A DNA stretch of 64,000 nucleotides from Chrysoperla carnea (Eukaryota; Arthropoda; Insecta; Neuroptera; Chrysopidae), in contig NC_058339.1 in the NCBI RefSeq assembly GCF_905475395.1, positions 56,491,172-56,555,171 on the forward strand, read 5' to 3'. Position numbers and translations under genes: made by a program. Below the pieces are notes generated by a model that saw only the letters and a program-made list of their open reading frames with translations, was not told where the DNA came from and ran no database searches. Numbering within the stretch: the stretch's first letter is position 1; each line of letters opens with the position of its first letter. Positions 34,434 through 48,600 of this stretch are shown here, piece after piece.

Positions 34434-36678
34434 TGATTGGACACAAAAATAGATATAAATTATAAAAATTATTGTGCAATCATTAAGACGACCTTATGAA
34501 AATTATGTTCCTTCTTAAACAAAAATTGTTAATGAGCTTTTATTTAAATGTTTATTATAATGTTAGCCAAAAATAAAAAATATATTTATTCCAAAATATT
34601 AATATGTATGTTATTTATTGATTTAATGTGTGGAAGAAAATATATAAAATTATATTATGCGTGACATCAGATATTTTTTTTAGTTCAAAACTGTATTTAC
34701 GAAATATTTAATAAATATATATTTTTTATAAAAAAAATCTGGTATTGTATAAAACTATCCTTTATGGTTTTAAATATATATAATGGTCTGAGAACCAGGC
34801 GAAAGAATTTTATTTATTAAGATGACCTATAATAAAAAGAATCATAAGTGAAAACCGATTTTAATAATTTTTCTTTTATTGTATATTATTAAAAAAAAAA
34901 AAAGTAAAAATGAAGCTTAACTTTTCATACAAACCATACTTTCAAGGAAGTATCATTTAAATTTGAAAAAAAATCCATTCCTAAAAATGCAAAAAAGTAA
35001 GTAATATTTTTCTTATGAACAATAACGGTTTTAAGTCGACGCCAACCATATCCTTAACTAGCAAAAAGGTTATTATTATTAATTATAATTTTTAATTTGG
35101 AAACGAAATTTATTAGTTAAAGGTAAGTATGAGGAAAATATATTCCCTAAAAGAAAATTTTAATCAGCGGAACTTGTTTTTTTCTATAAAATATGCTTAA
35201 AATGGTAGTTTTAACTATATTTCTAAAACCTTGTCCGTTATCTAGAATATTGATAAGAATCAAATTAATGATAAAGTTTTCAAGAAGTTTTCGGCTAGAT
35301 ATGCCTGCTGGGGTCGTATGTCCCTTATGACTACGTTAAAATGGCTGAATGTTTCATGGGGTCCTATAAACAGGTTGGGGCCTATAAAAAGTTTCATTAA
35401 AATCGGTGCTGTTTCCCAAATTCAATGTATCCCGGCCTACTAAGAGGCTACAGCTGCCGCGGTTACTATCTGTGAGTTATAACGAAAATTATGAACTGAA
35501 CTGCACAAGTAATCACAATCATGTTTTTATCAAAATCGGGCAAGGCGAGACACTAAAATTATCATCTCCATAATCTCGTTCTTCCGAGTTCGTGAAACTT
35601 TTCGAGAGTGTGGAGGAGGCTTTACATTTTATCTCCAGATTCAAAAAGAGGGGTGTTATATATTTGATCGCTATTGGAGAGCTACAAGGAACAAGTGAAA
35701 TTTACAAAATTTAAAAAAACCCCGAGAAATTTTTCGGTTACGGAACAATAAACTCGCACTTGAAACATATATAAGAACACTCTCCATTAAATTACCTTTT
35801 TCTTTAAAGAATTTTGAAGATTATCGCCACTTTTTTAATTTATTTCATTTATCGGTTTATCCGCTTAGGCGTTACGATGCCACAGACAGACAAACACACA
35901 CACATAGCGGTCAAATTTGTTGTGTTTTTTAAATTCTATAAATTCCACTTGTTGGAAACTGCTTCATATATTCGTTAATAGGTACGAATTTGAAGTTAGT
36001 TTGGAATAAAAAAGACAATACAAATATGATTATTAAAAATTTTGATAAAAATGAATTAAAATTAAATTAAATAATATTTATTGATCGATACTGTTGTAGA
36101 ATTGTTTTTTATTGATAATCCCATAGAAATGATGATAGAAAAACAAGTACCTATAATAATAACTTAGGAAATCGACACATTTGATTTTTATCATGAAATA
36201 TACACGAAAGTATTAAAATTTTTCAAATTAATTTTATACAAATTAATAAATATTTATGTCATTTAAATTCGCACCATATTAAAATACACACTTTAACCAC
36301 ATTATAAAAATATATTTTTTATAAATGTGGAAAAATGTTAAGAAAAAACATATGAATTAAATTTTAAAAAGAAACACTGCATTGAAGTTAAAAAAAATAT
36401 GTATTTATTAATGTCCAGATGTCCGTAACCAAGGAAAGAACTGTTTTAAACCAGAGCTCGACGTTTGGCTTGTCGACAAAAGAATTATTTTGCTAAACTT
36501 GCCAATTCATAAACAATTATTTGAACCTTTTCTACCAAAATTACAAGTTTATTTTTTCAAATTGAGCTCGCAACTGAGTTCCATATCACAAATTCTTCAT
36601 CATCATCTCAACATTAATTATTTCAGCATCAATTGTATTCATTTTTGGGGGGTGGGTGATAAATTATATTTGGATAAA
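34434..36678. other. Upstream region of KLHL10
   Basis: AT-rich DNA with an R2 copy at 35643-35935. The last part, 36440-36678, is GC-richer and pyrimidine-rich and may be KLHL10 promoter and 5' UTR. A longer frame upstream of the chosen KLHL10 ATG opens at 36490, but its residues do not resemble the family. Confidence 0.5.
35643..35935 (-). repeat. R2 dispersed repeat with an extra inverted end
   Basis: A short forward R2 start (AAAAAGAGGGGTGTTATATA) is followed by a reverse copy. The reverse copy includes CAAGTGAAATTTACAAAATT, GGTTACGGAACAATAAACTC, AACATATATAAGAACACTCT, TTAGGCGTTACGATGCCACA and ACATAGCGGTCAAATTTG. It therefore has the same two-ends-facing layout as the copy at 3045. Confidence 0.8.
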
Positions 36679-39600
36679 ATGGAGTTAATGGGAGGTGGTA
36701 AACCAGTAGCAGAAAATGGACGTTGCATGAGTATACAAGCAATGCAAGCTTTACAAGAACTACGTGAAAATAATATGCTATGTGATGCTATAATTCGGTT
36801 AGACGATGGTGGTATATTTCCAATACACAGAGCTATTTTATCAGCATGCAGTACATATTTCAGGTACATGTTATTTTTAGTTATAAAAGCTGTGCAAAAT
36901 CAGGAAAATTAACAAAATTCGACAAACGGGTTACCTTTAATTTTTGGGATGCCTTTACATAACAGTTCTCTACTGATAATTTCATCTCTCATCGAGTTTC
37001 TTAATGAAATATTTTTGGTTAAAAATTGACCGAGATGCCATTGAACCTGGCTTTTTTTCGCATTTCACCCATCTTGTGAGAATATGGTTTTAGTTCGCAT
37101 TTTATTGATGAAGTCCTGCTGTTATAACGTGGACCGGTCTGTATAAGGAAACTCAATGAGGGTAATGGTCGAATTAAATTAATTAAGCACAGCTTTTCCG
37201 GAATGTAGAGTGGCAACACTAACACATTTTGCTATACAATTGATAAGGAGTTATGTACACTATTAAGTTTTACAAATTAAGTAAAGATATTCGAGTATCG
37301 GCATATAACTCCAAACGATCATATTTCCGGGAAAAATCAAGTTAGAGATGTCTTGTAAAGTGGACAGTATTTGTCATTTATAGGACGATAATATGACGTA
37401 TGCATATTATTGGTATTTTGTTTTTAGCTATACGTAAAATCGTTTAAACAAATTAAATACAGTGTGATCATTTCAAAAGTATCCACCCTTAATAACTTTT
37501 GCCTTGATGTGATTATTGTTTTGGGTGAAAACACGTCGGTTCAGATATTGAGGGGAAAATTAAAAAATGATGTCTAGAATTTTTAGTTTCACCCCTTCGT
37601 CCTAGCCACCCCAACTTTAAAATTTCAAATGGCACTCCCTACCTTGTTATGCATCATTTGAAAGGGCAGAAAATTAGAGAATAATATTATCTGTTTTTAC
37701 AGATAAAAAAATTATTGCTTAGCATGATTGGTAGCGTTATAAACAATTAAACGACGTTGACTTTCGGATTCATCAGAAAATAATACGCCGAAAACCATAG
37801 GTCCTTTTCGTGGATCTCAATCGACCACAAAAACTGGCTCAACAAAACCCTTTCGTCGAATAAACTTCTACTTTATTGACGAGTTTTTTTTTTCAGAGCA
37901 TTATTTACGACATCTTTGCACGGTGAAGAGAAACGTGATATCACATTGTCGGGTATTACTTCCGAAATGATGCAATTATTAATAAATTATGCATATTTAC
38001 GTAAACTAGAAATAACAGAGAAAAATGTATATGAATTATTATTAACAGCCGATTACTTAAGTATATTGGGAGTACTTGAATTATGTTGTTCATTTTTATC
38101 ATCAAGATTGTCACCAACAAACTGTATTGGTATTATGTTTTTTGCTAGGTGCGAATATTATTATCATTCTTATACAAATGATTGAAGAAAATATAAAGCG
38201 CAGACGGTGTTAATGTGGAGTTAACATTCAGGTAGGGTAAATAAATATTAAAGATGCCCCCACCCCCCTCTACCATACTGGTGTATTTAATAAATATTTA
38301 TTTATAAAAAATTTACATTTTATATTTATATTGAATCATTACTATGAATTAATTAATTGAATAAAAATATTAATAAATACTTTAAAGCACTTATAATATA
38401 AAAATGCGTGGTCCATTTGAAATTTTCTTCATATCGAGGAAGAACACTCGCCCCTACGGCGCCTGCAAAGGAATAACACTTTCTGGACAACAATCACATA
38501 GATGTGCCCTTGAGAAAATACACGTGGGAACACTCGCGTTTGTCTACGGCATGGATACTTTAAAAAGATTTGTTTGTACAATTTAAGAATTTTTCATTTT
38601 TTCAATTTGTAGAGTCGTAATTTTGAGCGAGTGTTCATCCACTGTATGTTATTCGAAAATTTTATTAAATTAAAAAATGGGGCACATAATATTTTTTTAG
38701 CCTATGTGATTGTTGAATACAAAGAAGGTTACATTGAAAAAAACAGTTTTGCTTTATCCTTTTTTGAAAATTTTGTTTTATGCGCTGTGCCCAATTAAGT
38801 CGGCACCATATGGAAAACTTTCTTATTATTTGTTTTATGAAAAGTAAGTCTTTATAAAAAGTGGCTGCATAGCCAACAACGCAATATGAAATCATTACAT
38901 ATCAATTTTTTGCATTCGTATACAAGGTTTATTGAAAAATGTAAATTTTTCTCAAGAGTAAAGTAGGTATATCTTTATTGTTTACAATACATCCAATATT
39001 ATGCATATTTACGTAAATCTATCTATCTTATTGCTTTACTAACTCTTTATATTAGCACTAACTTTTACGCGCCGCTTCGTCCGTGTATATTTAATAAAAT
39101 AACTGGCAAAATCATTAAAAGTAAATAAAATAATATTAGACAAACAGGGTGAAGGAGACACAATTTATGGACATTTGTTCAACCAAGGTTACCAAAAAAA
39201 AAAAGGAAATGAATCGAGAGAAAATAGAATTAAACAGAATGTAGTAATAGAATAGAATATAAAAAAAATTATTTCTTTTAAAATACTTCTTTTCAATGAA
39301 TATGCAATAATCAAAAGTACACTTCTTCGATTGTTTTACACAGATACAAAATTTTACAAAGTGTATGTATCATGTATCAAATAACCAATTTGCAATTTAT
39401 TTTAAATGTTAGAAGCATGTCTGATAACCTTGGTTCAACAGATGTCCATAAATTGTATCTCCTTCACCCTGTTTTATGAAATGTCAAAACAATAATTATA
39501 ATTTTTTTAATTTAAAAAAATATATATATCTTTATAAATTATAGCTCATGTGTTATTCTGATGTATGAACCATGAAGTTTCATTCAAATCCATTTCGTAG

Positions 39601-42600
39601 TTTTGGCACGAAAGCTTAGCAAACAAACAAATAACCTTACTTTCACATTTATAATATATAGGTATAGGGATTGATAATTTATGTCTACAGATCTACATTT
39701 AATCTAAGATGCACTGACAAACCCTGATCAATTTGTCTACATGTCGATTTGTAGACATAAATTATCAATGATATTACAGAGAAGAGTTAGTAAGAGTAGC
39801 AAAATATATTTTTTCATGGTAGATGAATAATATTGAATATCTGATTGTAGTTTTCAATTAGGATAAGCTTTTCTCAATAATCTTGGTGAAATTGTAAAAA
39901 ATAAAGGTACTTAACTCTTGACACGAATGCAAATAATTGACATCTGATTATTTCATATTGCGTTTCGGGCCATGCATTATCAAGAATAACTTTTTTGATA
40001 AAACAAATTATAAAGTTTTCCATATGGTGCCGACTTAATTGGACACACTGTATATAAAGATTCCAACTAAAACCTCAACGAAACTCTTTGTCTGAAATCA
40101 ACGATAAACTTCAATTGATTATTATTTTTGCCAACTAACCTTATTGGTTAAAATACTGATCGATCACTGATCAAACTTTTTGTTGCAAAAAACCTCTTAG
40201 GTATACATCGGAATACTGTATTTACTAGCGATTCATTTAAATTTATTTTCAGGAGTCATTTTTGTACAGATTTAGCTGTAGAAGCACATCGATACTTAAT
40301 GAGATATTTTGTATTAGTAGCTGCTCAAAGCGAAGAATTATTAAGATTACCATTAAACGATTTACGAGACATAATTGCAGCCGATGAGTTGAATGTAAAA
40401 TCAGAGGAAACAGTATGGGAAGCCGTTTTACGTTGGATAAATCATGATCCAGAACAACGACGTCAACATATTGTCATATTAATGAAAGCAATACGCTTAG
40501 GTTTATTAGATACACAATTCTTTTTAGAACATGTTAAAGATCATCCATATGTAACGGCATGCGAAGAAAGTCGACCAATGATTATTGATACGTTAAAGTT
40601 TTTATACGATTTAGAAATGATCACACATAGGGATGGCGAAGTTCCTACACCAGAAATTGCTAGACCACGTGTACCACATGAGATATTATTTGCTATTGGT
40701 GGTTGGAGCGGGGGATCACCAACAAATTTTATTGAAACATATGATACACGTGCTGACCGTTGGGTGAAAGTTGAGGAAGTCGATCCAACTGGACCTAGAG
40801 CGTACCATGGCACAGCCGTTATCGGATTTTCTATATACGTTATTGGTGGCTTTGACGGTATGGATTATTTTAATTCATGTCGATGTTTTGATGCTGTTGA
40901 AAAATCATGGAAGGAAATTGCACCTATGAATGCACGTCGTTGTTACGTTAGTGTGGCTGTATTAGGTGATATCATTTATGCAATGGGTGGTTATGATGGG
41001 CATCATCGACAGAATACTGCTGAAAAGTATGATCATCATACGAATCAGTGGTCGCTTATTGCACCGATGAATATGCAAAGATCGGATGCAAGTGCTTGTA
41101 CATTAAACGGTAAGTATATTTTATTGAATTCAATATACAGTTTGGCAACCTTCTCATTAACCATTTAAAATATAGGAAGTAAGAAGAATTTTTACATATG
41201 TTCTTATGTATAAGACAAAAAAAGAGTCTTCAGAAATTGTATTGTGTGTGATGGGTGCACAATCATATCATTTGATCTGTAGTTGTTTATGTGTATACAT
41301 GAACACAGACGGTCAGTCTCATCACTTGGGCATCACTTTAAGTTGTACACATACGATACAGACTGCAACGCGCACAGTACATTTCCACTTCGTTTTATAC
41401 ATAAGAACGTCCATCCAAACTCTTCTTACTTCATATACTTTAAATGGTTAACGAGATGGTTGCCACTGTATAGGTTTGAGACATCACATCTGTACATGGA
41501 TTATGCATGCGAAATTATTTAACTCCTGCATTACGGGAAAAAATATCGAACATTGTATAAAAAGAACTTATGGTTGTAAGAAAAGCAAACTCAATACAAA
41601 GAACGCATTTGGCGAAGAAAATTACCAATTTAAAAAAAAAAAACTAATCCTTATAATTTTCAGAAAATTTGATTTTGGGAGTGCTTGCTTCACACGTCTC
41701 ATCTTCTATAGATAATATATAAAGACATTTCATAATAATTTTCGTTGTATGTAAAAAGCGTGGGCAATGTATTTAACAAATTTAATATAATTATAGTATG
41801 GGCAAAGAAAATGTATCAATTCAGAAATTGAATTGATACATTTTTAAGAACCGGTTTTTGTGCCTAAGTTTTTAGTCTAGCCTTGGGCCTTTTAGAATAA
41901 TTTGATACGCTGGAAATAAAAACCCTAGACTTTGAATTGACATGAGTTTTGCGGGCTATTTCCTTTTTTCTCTTTATTTCCCGATATTTTGTAGCCTCAT
42001 TAATGGATGAAAGTAAGAAATTTGTGTGACTCCTTACTCTTGTCCAGCACAATAACCTTATTTTCATAGTGGAATTAGATATTGTAGCTAAATTGGGCTA
42101 TAACTTACTAGCTATAACCTTTTTGGCAGTTAAATCATTTTTGGGGTTTATTTGTCTACATCTGCAGGTTTTAAAGGTTCAGGAAATTCATCAATTTTGA
42201 ATTACTATGAATGTATTGATTGCAGAAATGTTTAAAGATCTATCCCTACTACGAACTCGCGCTAATTATTGAGATTCCTCCAAAAAACATTTCTAGCCTT
42301 CTCTGATAATTTTCATTCATGTTCGAAATATAACGGATAAAAATGTTATTTCTCAAATTCTAAAATACATCAAAATCCAGACGTCTTTCATGAATTTCCA
42401 AAAAGCATTCGTTAAGTCGTTATACAAAGATATCTAGTCCAAAATGATGTAAATTACGTTTAAAACAGAATCTCGATGCAATTTTTGGGTTGGATACCGG
42501 TCTATCATGTATATGAATCGATTGAAATAATATTAAAATTATTATGTCATTGGCGTTTGCATACCTATCTCGTGTACATTTTATATTTACAAATATTACC

Positions 42601-45600
42601 AGCCACTTGCATATAATATTATAAAATAAATTATCAGAACATTATTATACATTAATTTATGTATGTAATAATTATTTAATTTAAATTAGTTATAATAAAA
42701 ATGACCATTTTTATGGTCATTTATTCTTTGAATTGTTGTAGTAAAATGCTAATTTTAATTATTGAAAATCTGAAATTCAGTACAAGGCATATAATATAGT
42801 GAATTGTTCCTAAAATTTATATCACTTATCAATTCTACATTCTTTTTATTTCATTTTTATTTTCAAAACGTTCTCTTTTAAAACTGGTAGTTTAATACTC
42901 GAAATTAGCGGCTTTTTAGTTGTTTAAAATTTTATAAATATTTATCAGTTATCAGTTATCAGTTTTATTATTTTTTTTATAAATAAAAAGCTAAAAACAT
43001 TCGGAAAAAATGTTACAGATAATTGTACAAAAGTATATTAGTGTATTCAATCAGTGCCGTAGCTAGGAATTTACTTTTAATAAGCACTTCAGAAGGAGGA
43101 CTTACCAAATGGGTCCTTGCTTCCCACTACTATTCCTTGTACCACGTCTACATATTGCTTAAACAAGGGGAGATAGGAGCCCTAGTGCACAGCGTTTTCC
43201 TTAATCTACTTCTGCCTTAAAATTGCAGTTAAAATAGTTAAACTTTTAATCGCGAGTAACAGGAGCGAGGAATTCAGGCATAAATTGCATTCAAGCTAAT
43301 ATATCCATAAAGTAAATAACTACCGAGCCAATATTGGTTCAAGCCAGGGTAATGATTTTTTAGTATTGTACCAAAAATTGTTTTTGCTTGCTATTAGCAC
43401 CGAATGTTAACACCGCTTCAATCGCGGGTAAAGGGTTAGTAACATAAAGCTTGGAAAACCAGCCCGAATTTCATTTTCAAGTTTTGATAATTCCTACTTG
43501 TATAACTAAAAATTGTAAAATGACGTCGTTAGCTAAATTCATGTATGAACCTTAAAAAAAATTATTTTCAACTTTAGTTAACTCACCTGGTACTAATAAA
43601 TATTGTCTTAAGTTATAATTTTTTTTTTTTAATATAAGCACATTTTTATGTTATAGACAAAATTTACATAACTGGTGGTTTTAATGGACAGGAATGCATG
43701 CATTCGGCCGAAGTTTATGACCCTGATGTGAACCAATGGACCACAATTACACCAATGCGTTCAAGACGGTCTGGAGTATCTTGCATTGCATACCACAGTC
43801 ATGTAATGTATATTTTTATTTATATGATTTTTATTAATATGGATATTAAAGTTATTTAAAAAAAAATTTTATATAGTAGTCCAAGCTCCCTTAGCAGCAA
43901 TAATTAATACATAAGCTAATGATTGTTTATTAATTTCTTTCTTATTTACAAATAACCACGCGCAGGGGCACGAATGACCCTGTTTATACAGGCTAAACAA
44001 TTTAAAATATTGCATTTCTCACCAAAAATTAAAGCATTTAAAAAAAAAATTCAAGTGAAGAGATCCGTAAATGTAACTTTTCAGTCGGATATGATAATTC
44101 GTACAATTAATGACTGGCATTCGGTTAATTTTTTCGAGTCTTTAAATACGGGGCAGCTTCCCCTTAGACACTCTAAGCAACGTCCTTGTCACGACTTGCT
44201 TATTTTAAATGTTGTATATCGTGATTACTACTGCCCTGAGAGCTTGGCTAAGTTTTGGAAGTCAAGAGTACGTGTATGCACATTCTTAAATTGAATTTGC
44301 CTTAATTTTACAAATATTTTATCAATATGTAAAATATATTTTTATTTCAATAATTGCAATTGGTCCATTTGGTCAATTGGAAAAAAATGTTATTCTCTTT
44401 ATTCATGCAAAAGGAACACTAGGGTACAATCTACACTACGAGTACGATCAACACCTTTAAGTTCATTCAAATTTTCTTTACTAACATGATTTGCCCGCGT
44501 TCGGAAATTGAGAAGAGTGATTTATTTAGAATTATTAATATTTTTTAGAATTAATATCTGTAGGTTACATGAATATACATACACTTCTAGTTTGAGATTT
44601 TCTTATGTTTGAACTATAAAAACCTATCTGTTATAAAAGTTTTTTTTTAGAGAGTGGATATTTCATGTTCTGGTTTACAATAAGACATGATATTGAAAAG
44701 TCAAAGATAAGAACTAGTAGGATTCATTAAACGAAAATTTACGTTATGCTCCAAATTGATAAAATCTAGAAAATTTGCCTGCGTTGTTCAAATTTGCATG
44801 TTAAATATTGCATGATGATTTTCTCGCTAACAGCTATGACAACATTTTTTTCCTAGCATCATTATTTTTAAGCGTTACAAACTTGGGACTAAACTTAATA
44901 TACTATGTATATTTCATATATGCATGGTATAAAAATTTAGAGTATATCTACTGTCCGATCAACCTTAAATATTATAATAAAAATTGTATTTTTATTTTAA
45001 AGTATGTTATGGCAGTTTGTATGTTATGTATCATATCAGCGAAAATGTAACCCGTTACTTTACTAGGAAGCACGATATTAGGTATGTCGTGCTTCCTAGT
45101 AAAGTAACGGGTTACATTTTCGCTGATATGATACATAACATACAAACTGCCATAACATACTTTAAAATAAAAATACAATTTTTATTATAATATTTAAGGT
45201 TGATCGGACAGTAGATATACTCTAAATTTTTATACCATGCATATATGAAATATACATAGTATATTAAGTTTAGTCCCAAGTTTGTAACGCTTAAAAATAA
45301 TGATGCTAGGAAAAAAATGTTGTCATAGCTGTTCATAAAATCACCTAATTAGTCCATTTCCCGTTGTCCGTCCGTCCGTCCGTCCGTCTGTGGTCACGAT
45401 AACTCAAAAACGAAAAAAGATATCGAGCTGAAATTTTTACAGCGTACTCAGGACGTAAAAAGTGAGGTCAAGTTCGTAAATGAGCATTATAGGTCAATTC
45501 GGTCTTGGGTCCGTAGGACCCATCTTGTAAACCGTTAGAGATAGATCAAAAGTTTAAATGTAAAAAATGTTCCTTATAAAAAATAAAAAACTTTTGTTTG

Positions 45601-48600
45601 AAACATTTTTTTGTAAACATCACTGTTTACCCACGAGAGCGTTAATTAGGTGCAAATTTTATAGTATGTATTAATATAGGAATTGTGTGTTGCCTATTTA
45701 AAAGTGAATATCTTTTGTTATTTACGTGACGTCAAAAAAACAAACAATTGCGCATCAACACTGTCTATACATTTTTGTATGTGTTATGTGATAAAGAAAT
45801 CAACACTAACTATGCATGGTATTTCAACAATTAACTCAGTCAATTGTTTCTTTTCACTTGTTTTTATTAAAATTGAAAATTTTCGTCTGAAAATTAAATA
45901 TTTAAATGTGTATAGTATATTACTAGTAATCGGATTTATGAAATTATTAATTTACTAAAAATAATAAACAATCGTCTTTTGACTTTGTCCTTTTTGGTGA
46001 ACGAAAATTTTTGGGAATTTGTTATTTTTTTTAAAAGAATATTTACATATATATTCGTAACTATTTTTTTTAAATTTGTACGCTAAGGATGTACGTGCAC
46101 TAAGGCAATTTTAATATATGAAGTTGGGCTAAGTCTAAATGAATTCTGGAAATTTAAAAAGGGGAGAGGGGGTTCGAAGAACTTCAAGTAGTTAAAGGTT
46201 AAAGTTAGGTATATCATTTTAAATGGAAAGCCTTTTATAATATAATTCTTTAGTATTAACCTTGATTAGTGTCCGAATCATTGTGATTGATACTGTTGTT
46301 CTACAATTAGTAAATTAAATAACTATAATAATTCAATATTCTAATTATGTATTAGGGAAGTTATAATTATAGTAAGTATATAGTAAGCACCATAAACAAT
46401 ACATGTATGGTGGATATACTTATATATTTATTTTATTTTAATTTTTCACTTTTTTCACCTTCATATTTAGCCCAGGAGACCAAAGGATTTTTTTTTTAAT
46501 ATGACAAGCATCATCCTAATATTTCGTGACTTCGGTTTCGAAGAGACGTCCAACTTTTTTATCTAAAAAAATTTATGGTATATTAGCTTTCACGAGGCTC
46601 AATAATAACTTAATTTTTCGTAAGATTTTTGAAGACTGGCGAGTTTTGCGGAAGTTGAAAAACCTATATTTGATTATTTTTCTTATTATCCAACTGTCGC
46701 AAAACACGCCAGTCTGCAAAAAGTTTCCGAAAAGTTATTATTTGGGATTGAATTTTGTTTTTGTTAGCCCATTTATTGAAAAACCGGCATTATAGTAATA
46801 AGTAGACGGATATCGACGGATATCCGTCAAAATGAAGCCTGTGTGTTCGATTATGACAACATACTACTTACGAATCTTAAGAATTTTCGTCTCGTCAAAT
46901 AAAGCCAATTCAAAATATTAGCTTGATGCTTACCATCCAGAAAAAACTCTTTGATATCCCGGATCAATTTTTATGTGAATCATAATTGTAGATATTTTTC
47001 AGCAAGTAATCAACTTAAAATTAAGTTGACATAAAATTTTTAACATTAAACAATTGTTTAAATATCCTGCATATGCCCGGATAGAAATGTTTGAATTATT
47101 TAAACAGGACATATAATCAACAATACCTCATACAATTATATCAAAATAGCAGTTACTTGCCCGCTCTGATGGGTAAATTTAACTTTCAAAATAAAGACCG
47201 CCTTATACCCTTTATCCTTTCTCCATTACATTCACAAAATAGACGATACCAAATTTAAAAACAAATGCTATCCACTACTCATAAAATTTTATCCGTAAGC
47301 TTATTTACGCCCGATTAATGCGCCATTTAAACCAGGCATGGGCGAGTTATTTTAAGTCAGTCACCATTGTTATAACTTTATTGTATGCCATAAACTTTTG
47401 TGTGTGTCTTTTTATCCAAGTCCGCATTGCTAATAGAGTAGGATGCGAGACGTGTATAGAACTCTTCTACCTATCTCAGTTTCTCTAATAGTAATGAGAT
47501 AGGTAGAAAAAAAAAGATGTCTCTCTGTCTTACTCGTATTATTGGCTGATACTGGATAGGTTGTCGCTGTCTTATTCGTTATTTAGTTACAGAAGTCTGA
47601 GGTACTTCTCTGAGTCACATTTGCCCATGCCTGCTTTAAACACTAGCCCTTAAACATCCTGTATAATATGACAATATAATGACAATATAATTGAATTATC
47701 CTTTTGTTGTCTTTATGTTCGTTAAACTCATTTACATGTCTGCATATAAACATTTTATTTATAATTTATAATAAATAATATTTACATGTTACAAAAATAA
47801 AAATGTTAATAACAATGAAATAATTATTTTAATGAATATTTCTTTTTTTTATCTTCTTATAAGTATGTATGTATGTATGTATGTATATACCTAGTTTATA
47901 ATATGTAAAAATAGCTCTTGTATTTATTTATAAATTAAAATATCTTTATTTATAATAAATAGGTAAAAAATATATCAGAGTAATTAATGGGTTCGAATAA
48001 ACCAAGAATACTTCCTCAATTTAGAGAAAATCTATTTAAAAAAAACGATTCATGTTCTATTGTGGGGGGAGTTGAACCTTAATATTAGAAACAAGTGAAA
48101 ACAAACAATTAACTGAGTTAATTGTTGAAATACCATGTATAGGCAGTGTTGATTACTCTATCACATTACACATACATACATGTTACACATACATAACTGA
48201 TATCCTCATATAATACATACTATACAATTTACGCCTAATTTGCGCCCTCGCGGGTAAACAGTAATGTTTACGAAAAAGAGCTTCAAACAAAATTTGGTTA
48301 TTTTTTTATAAGGAATATTTTTTACATTTAAACTTTTGTTCTATCTCTAACGGTTTACAAGATGGATCCCACGGACCGACCCAATTGACCTATGTTGCTC
48401 ATTTACGAACTCGACCTCACTTTCTACGTCCTGAGTACGCTGTAATTTCAACTTGATATCTTTTTTCGTTTTTGAGTTATTGTGTTGATGGACAGACGGA
48501 CGGACAACCGAAAATGGAATAGTTTTGCATTTTATTTTAATGATTGGCAGACTGCAAGAAGTTTTTCCCTGTGTTTTAGAAGCAAATGTTAATTTTAAAC

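Larger units (their letters stand above)
38776..40060. mobile_element. Non-autonomous element with long terminal inverted repeats in KLHL10 intron 2
   Basis: The left arm (about 38776-38895) has CCAATTAAGTCGGCACCATA, TGGAAAACTTTCTTA and AACGCAATATGAAATCATTA. The right arm (about 39948-40060), reversed, has CAGTGTGTCCAATTAAGTCG, ATGGAAAACTTTATAATTTG and AACGCAATATGAAATAATCA. The arms are about 110 bp and enclose roughly 1 kb, including two smaller inverted-repeat elements. No transposase frame is visible. Confidence 0.65.

Noticed and set aside
36490-36678. Longer N-terminus for KLHL10
   Set aside because: The extra residues resemble no KLHL10 N-terminus; the ATG at 36679 opens directly into family-like sequence.
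44808-45336. Paired frames coding the same peptide on opposite strands
   Set aside because: The identity is caused by the palindrome, not by a duplicated gene.
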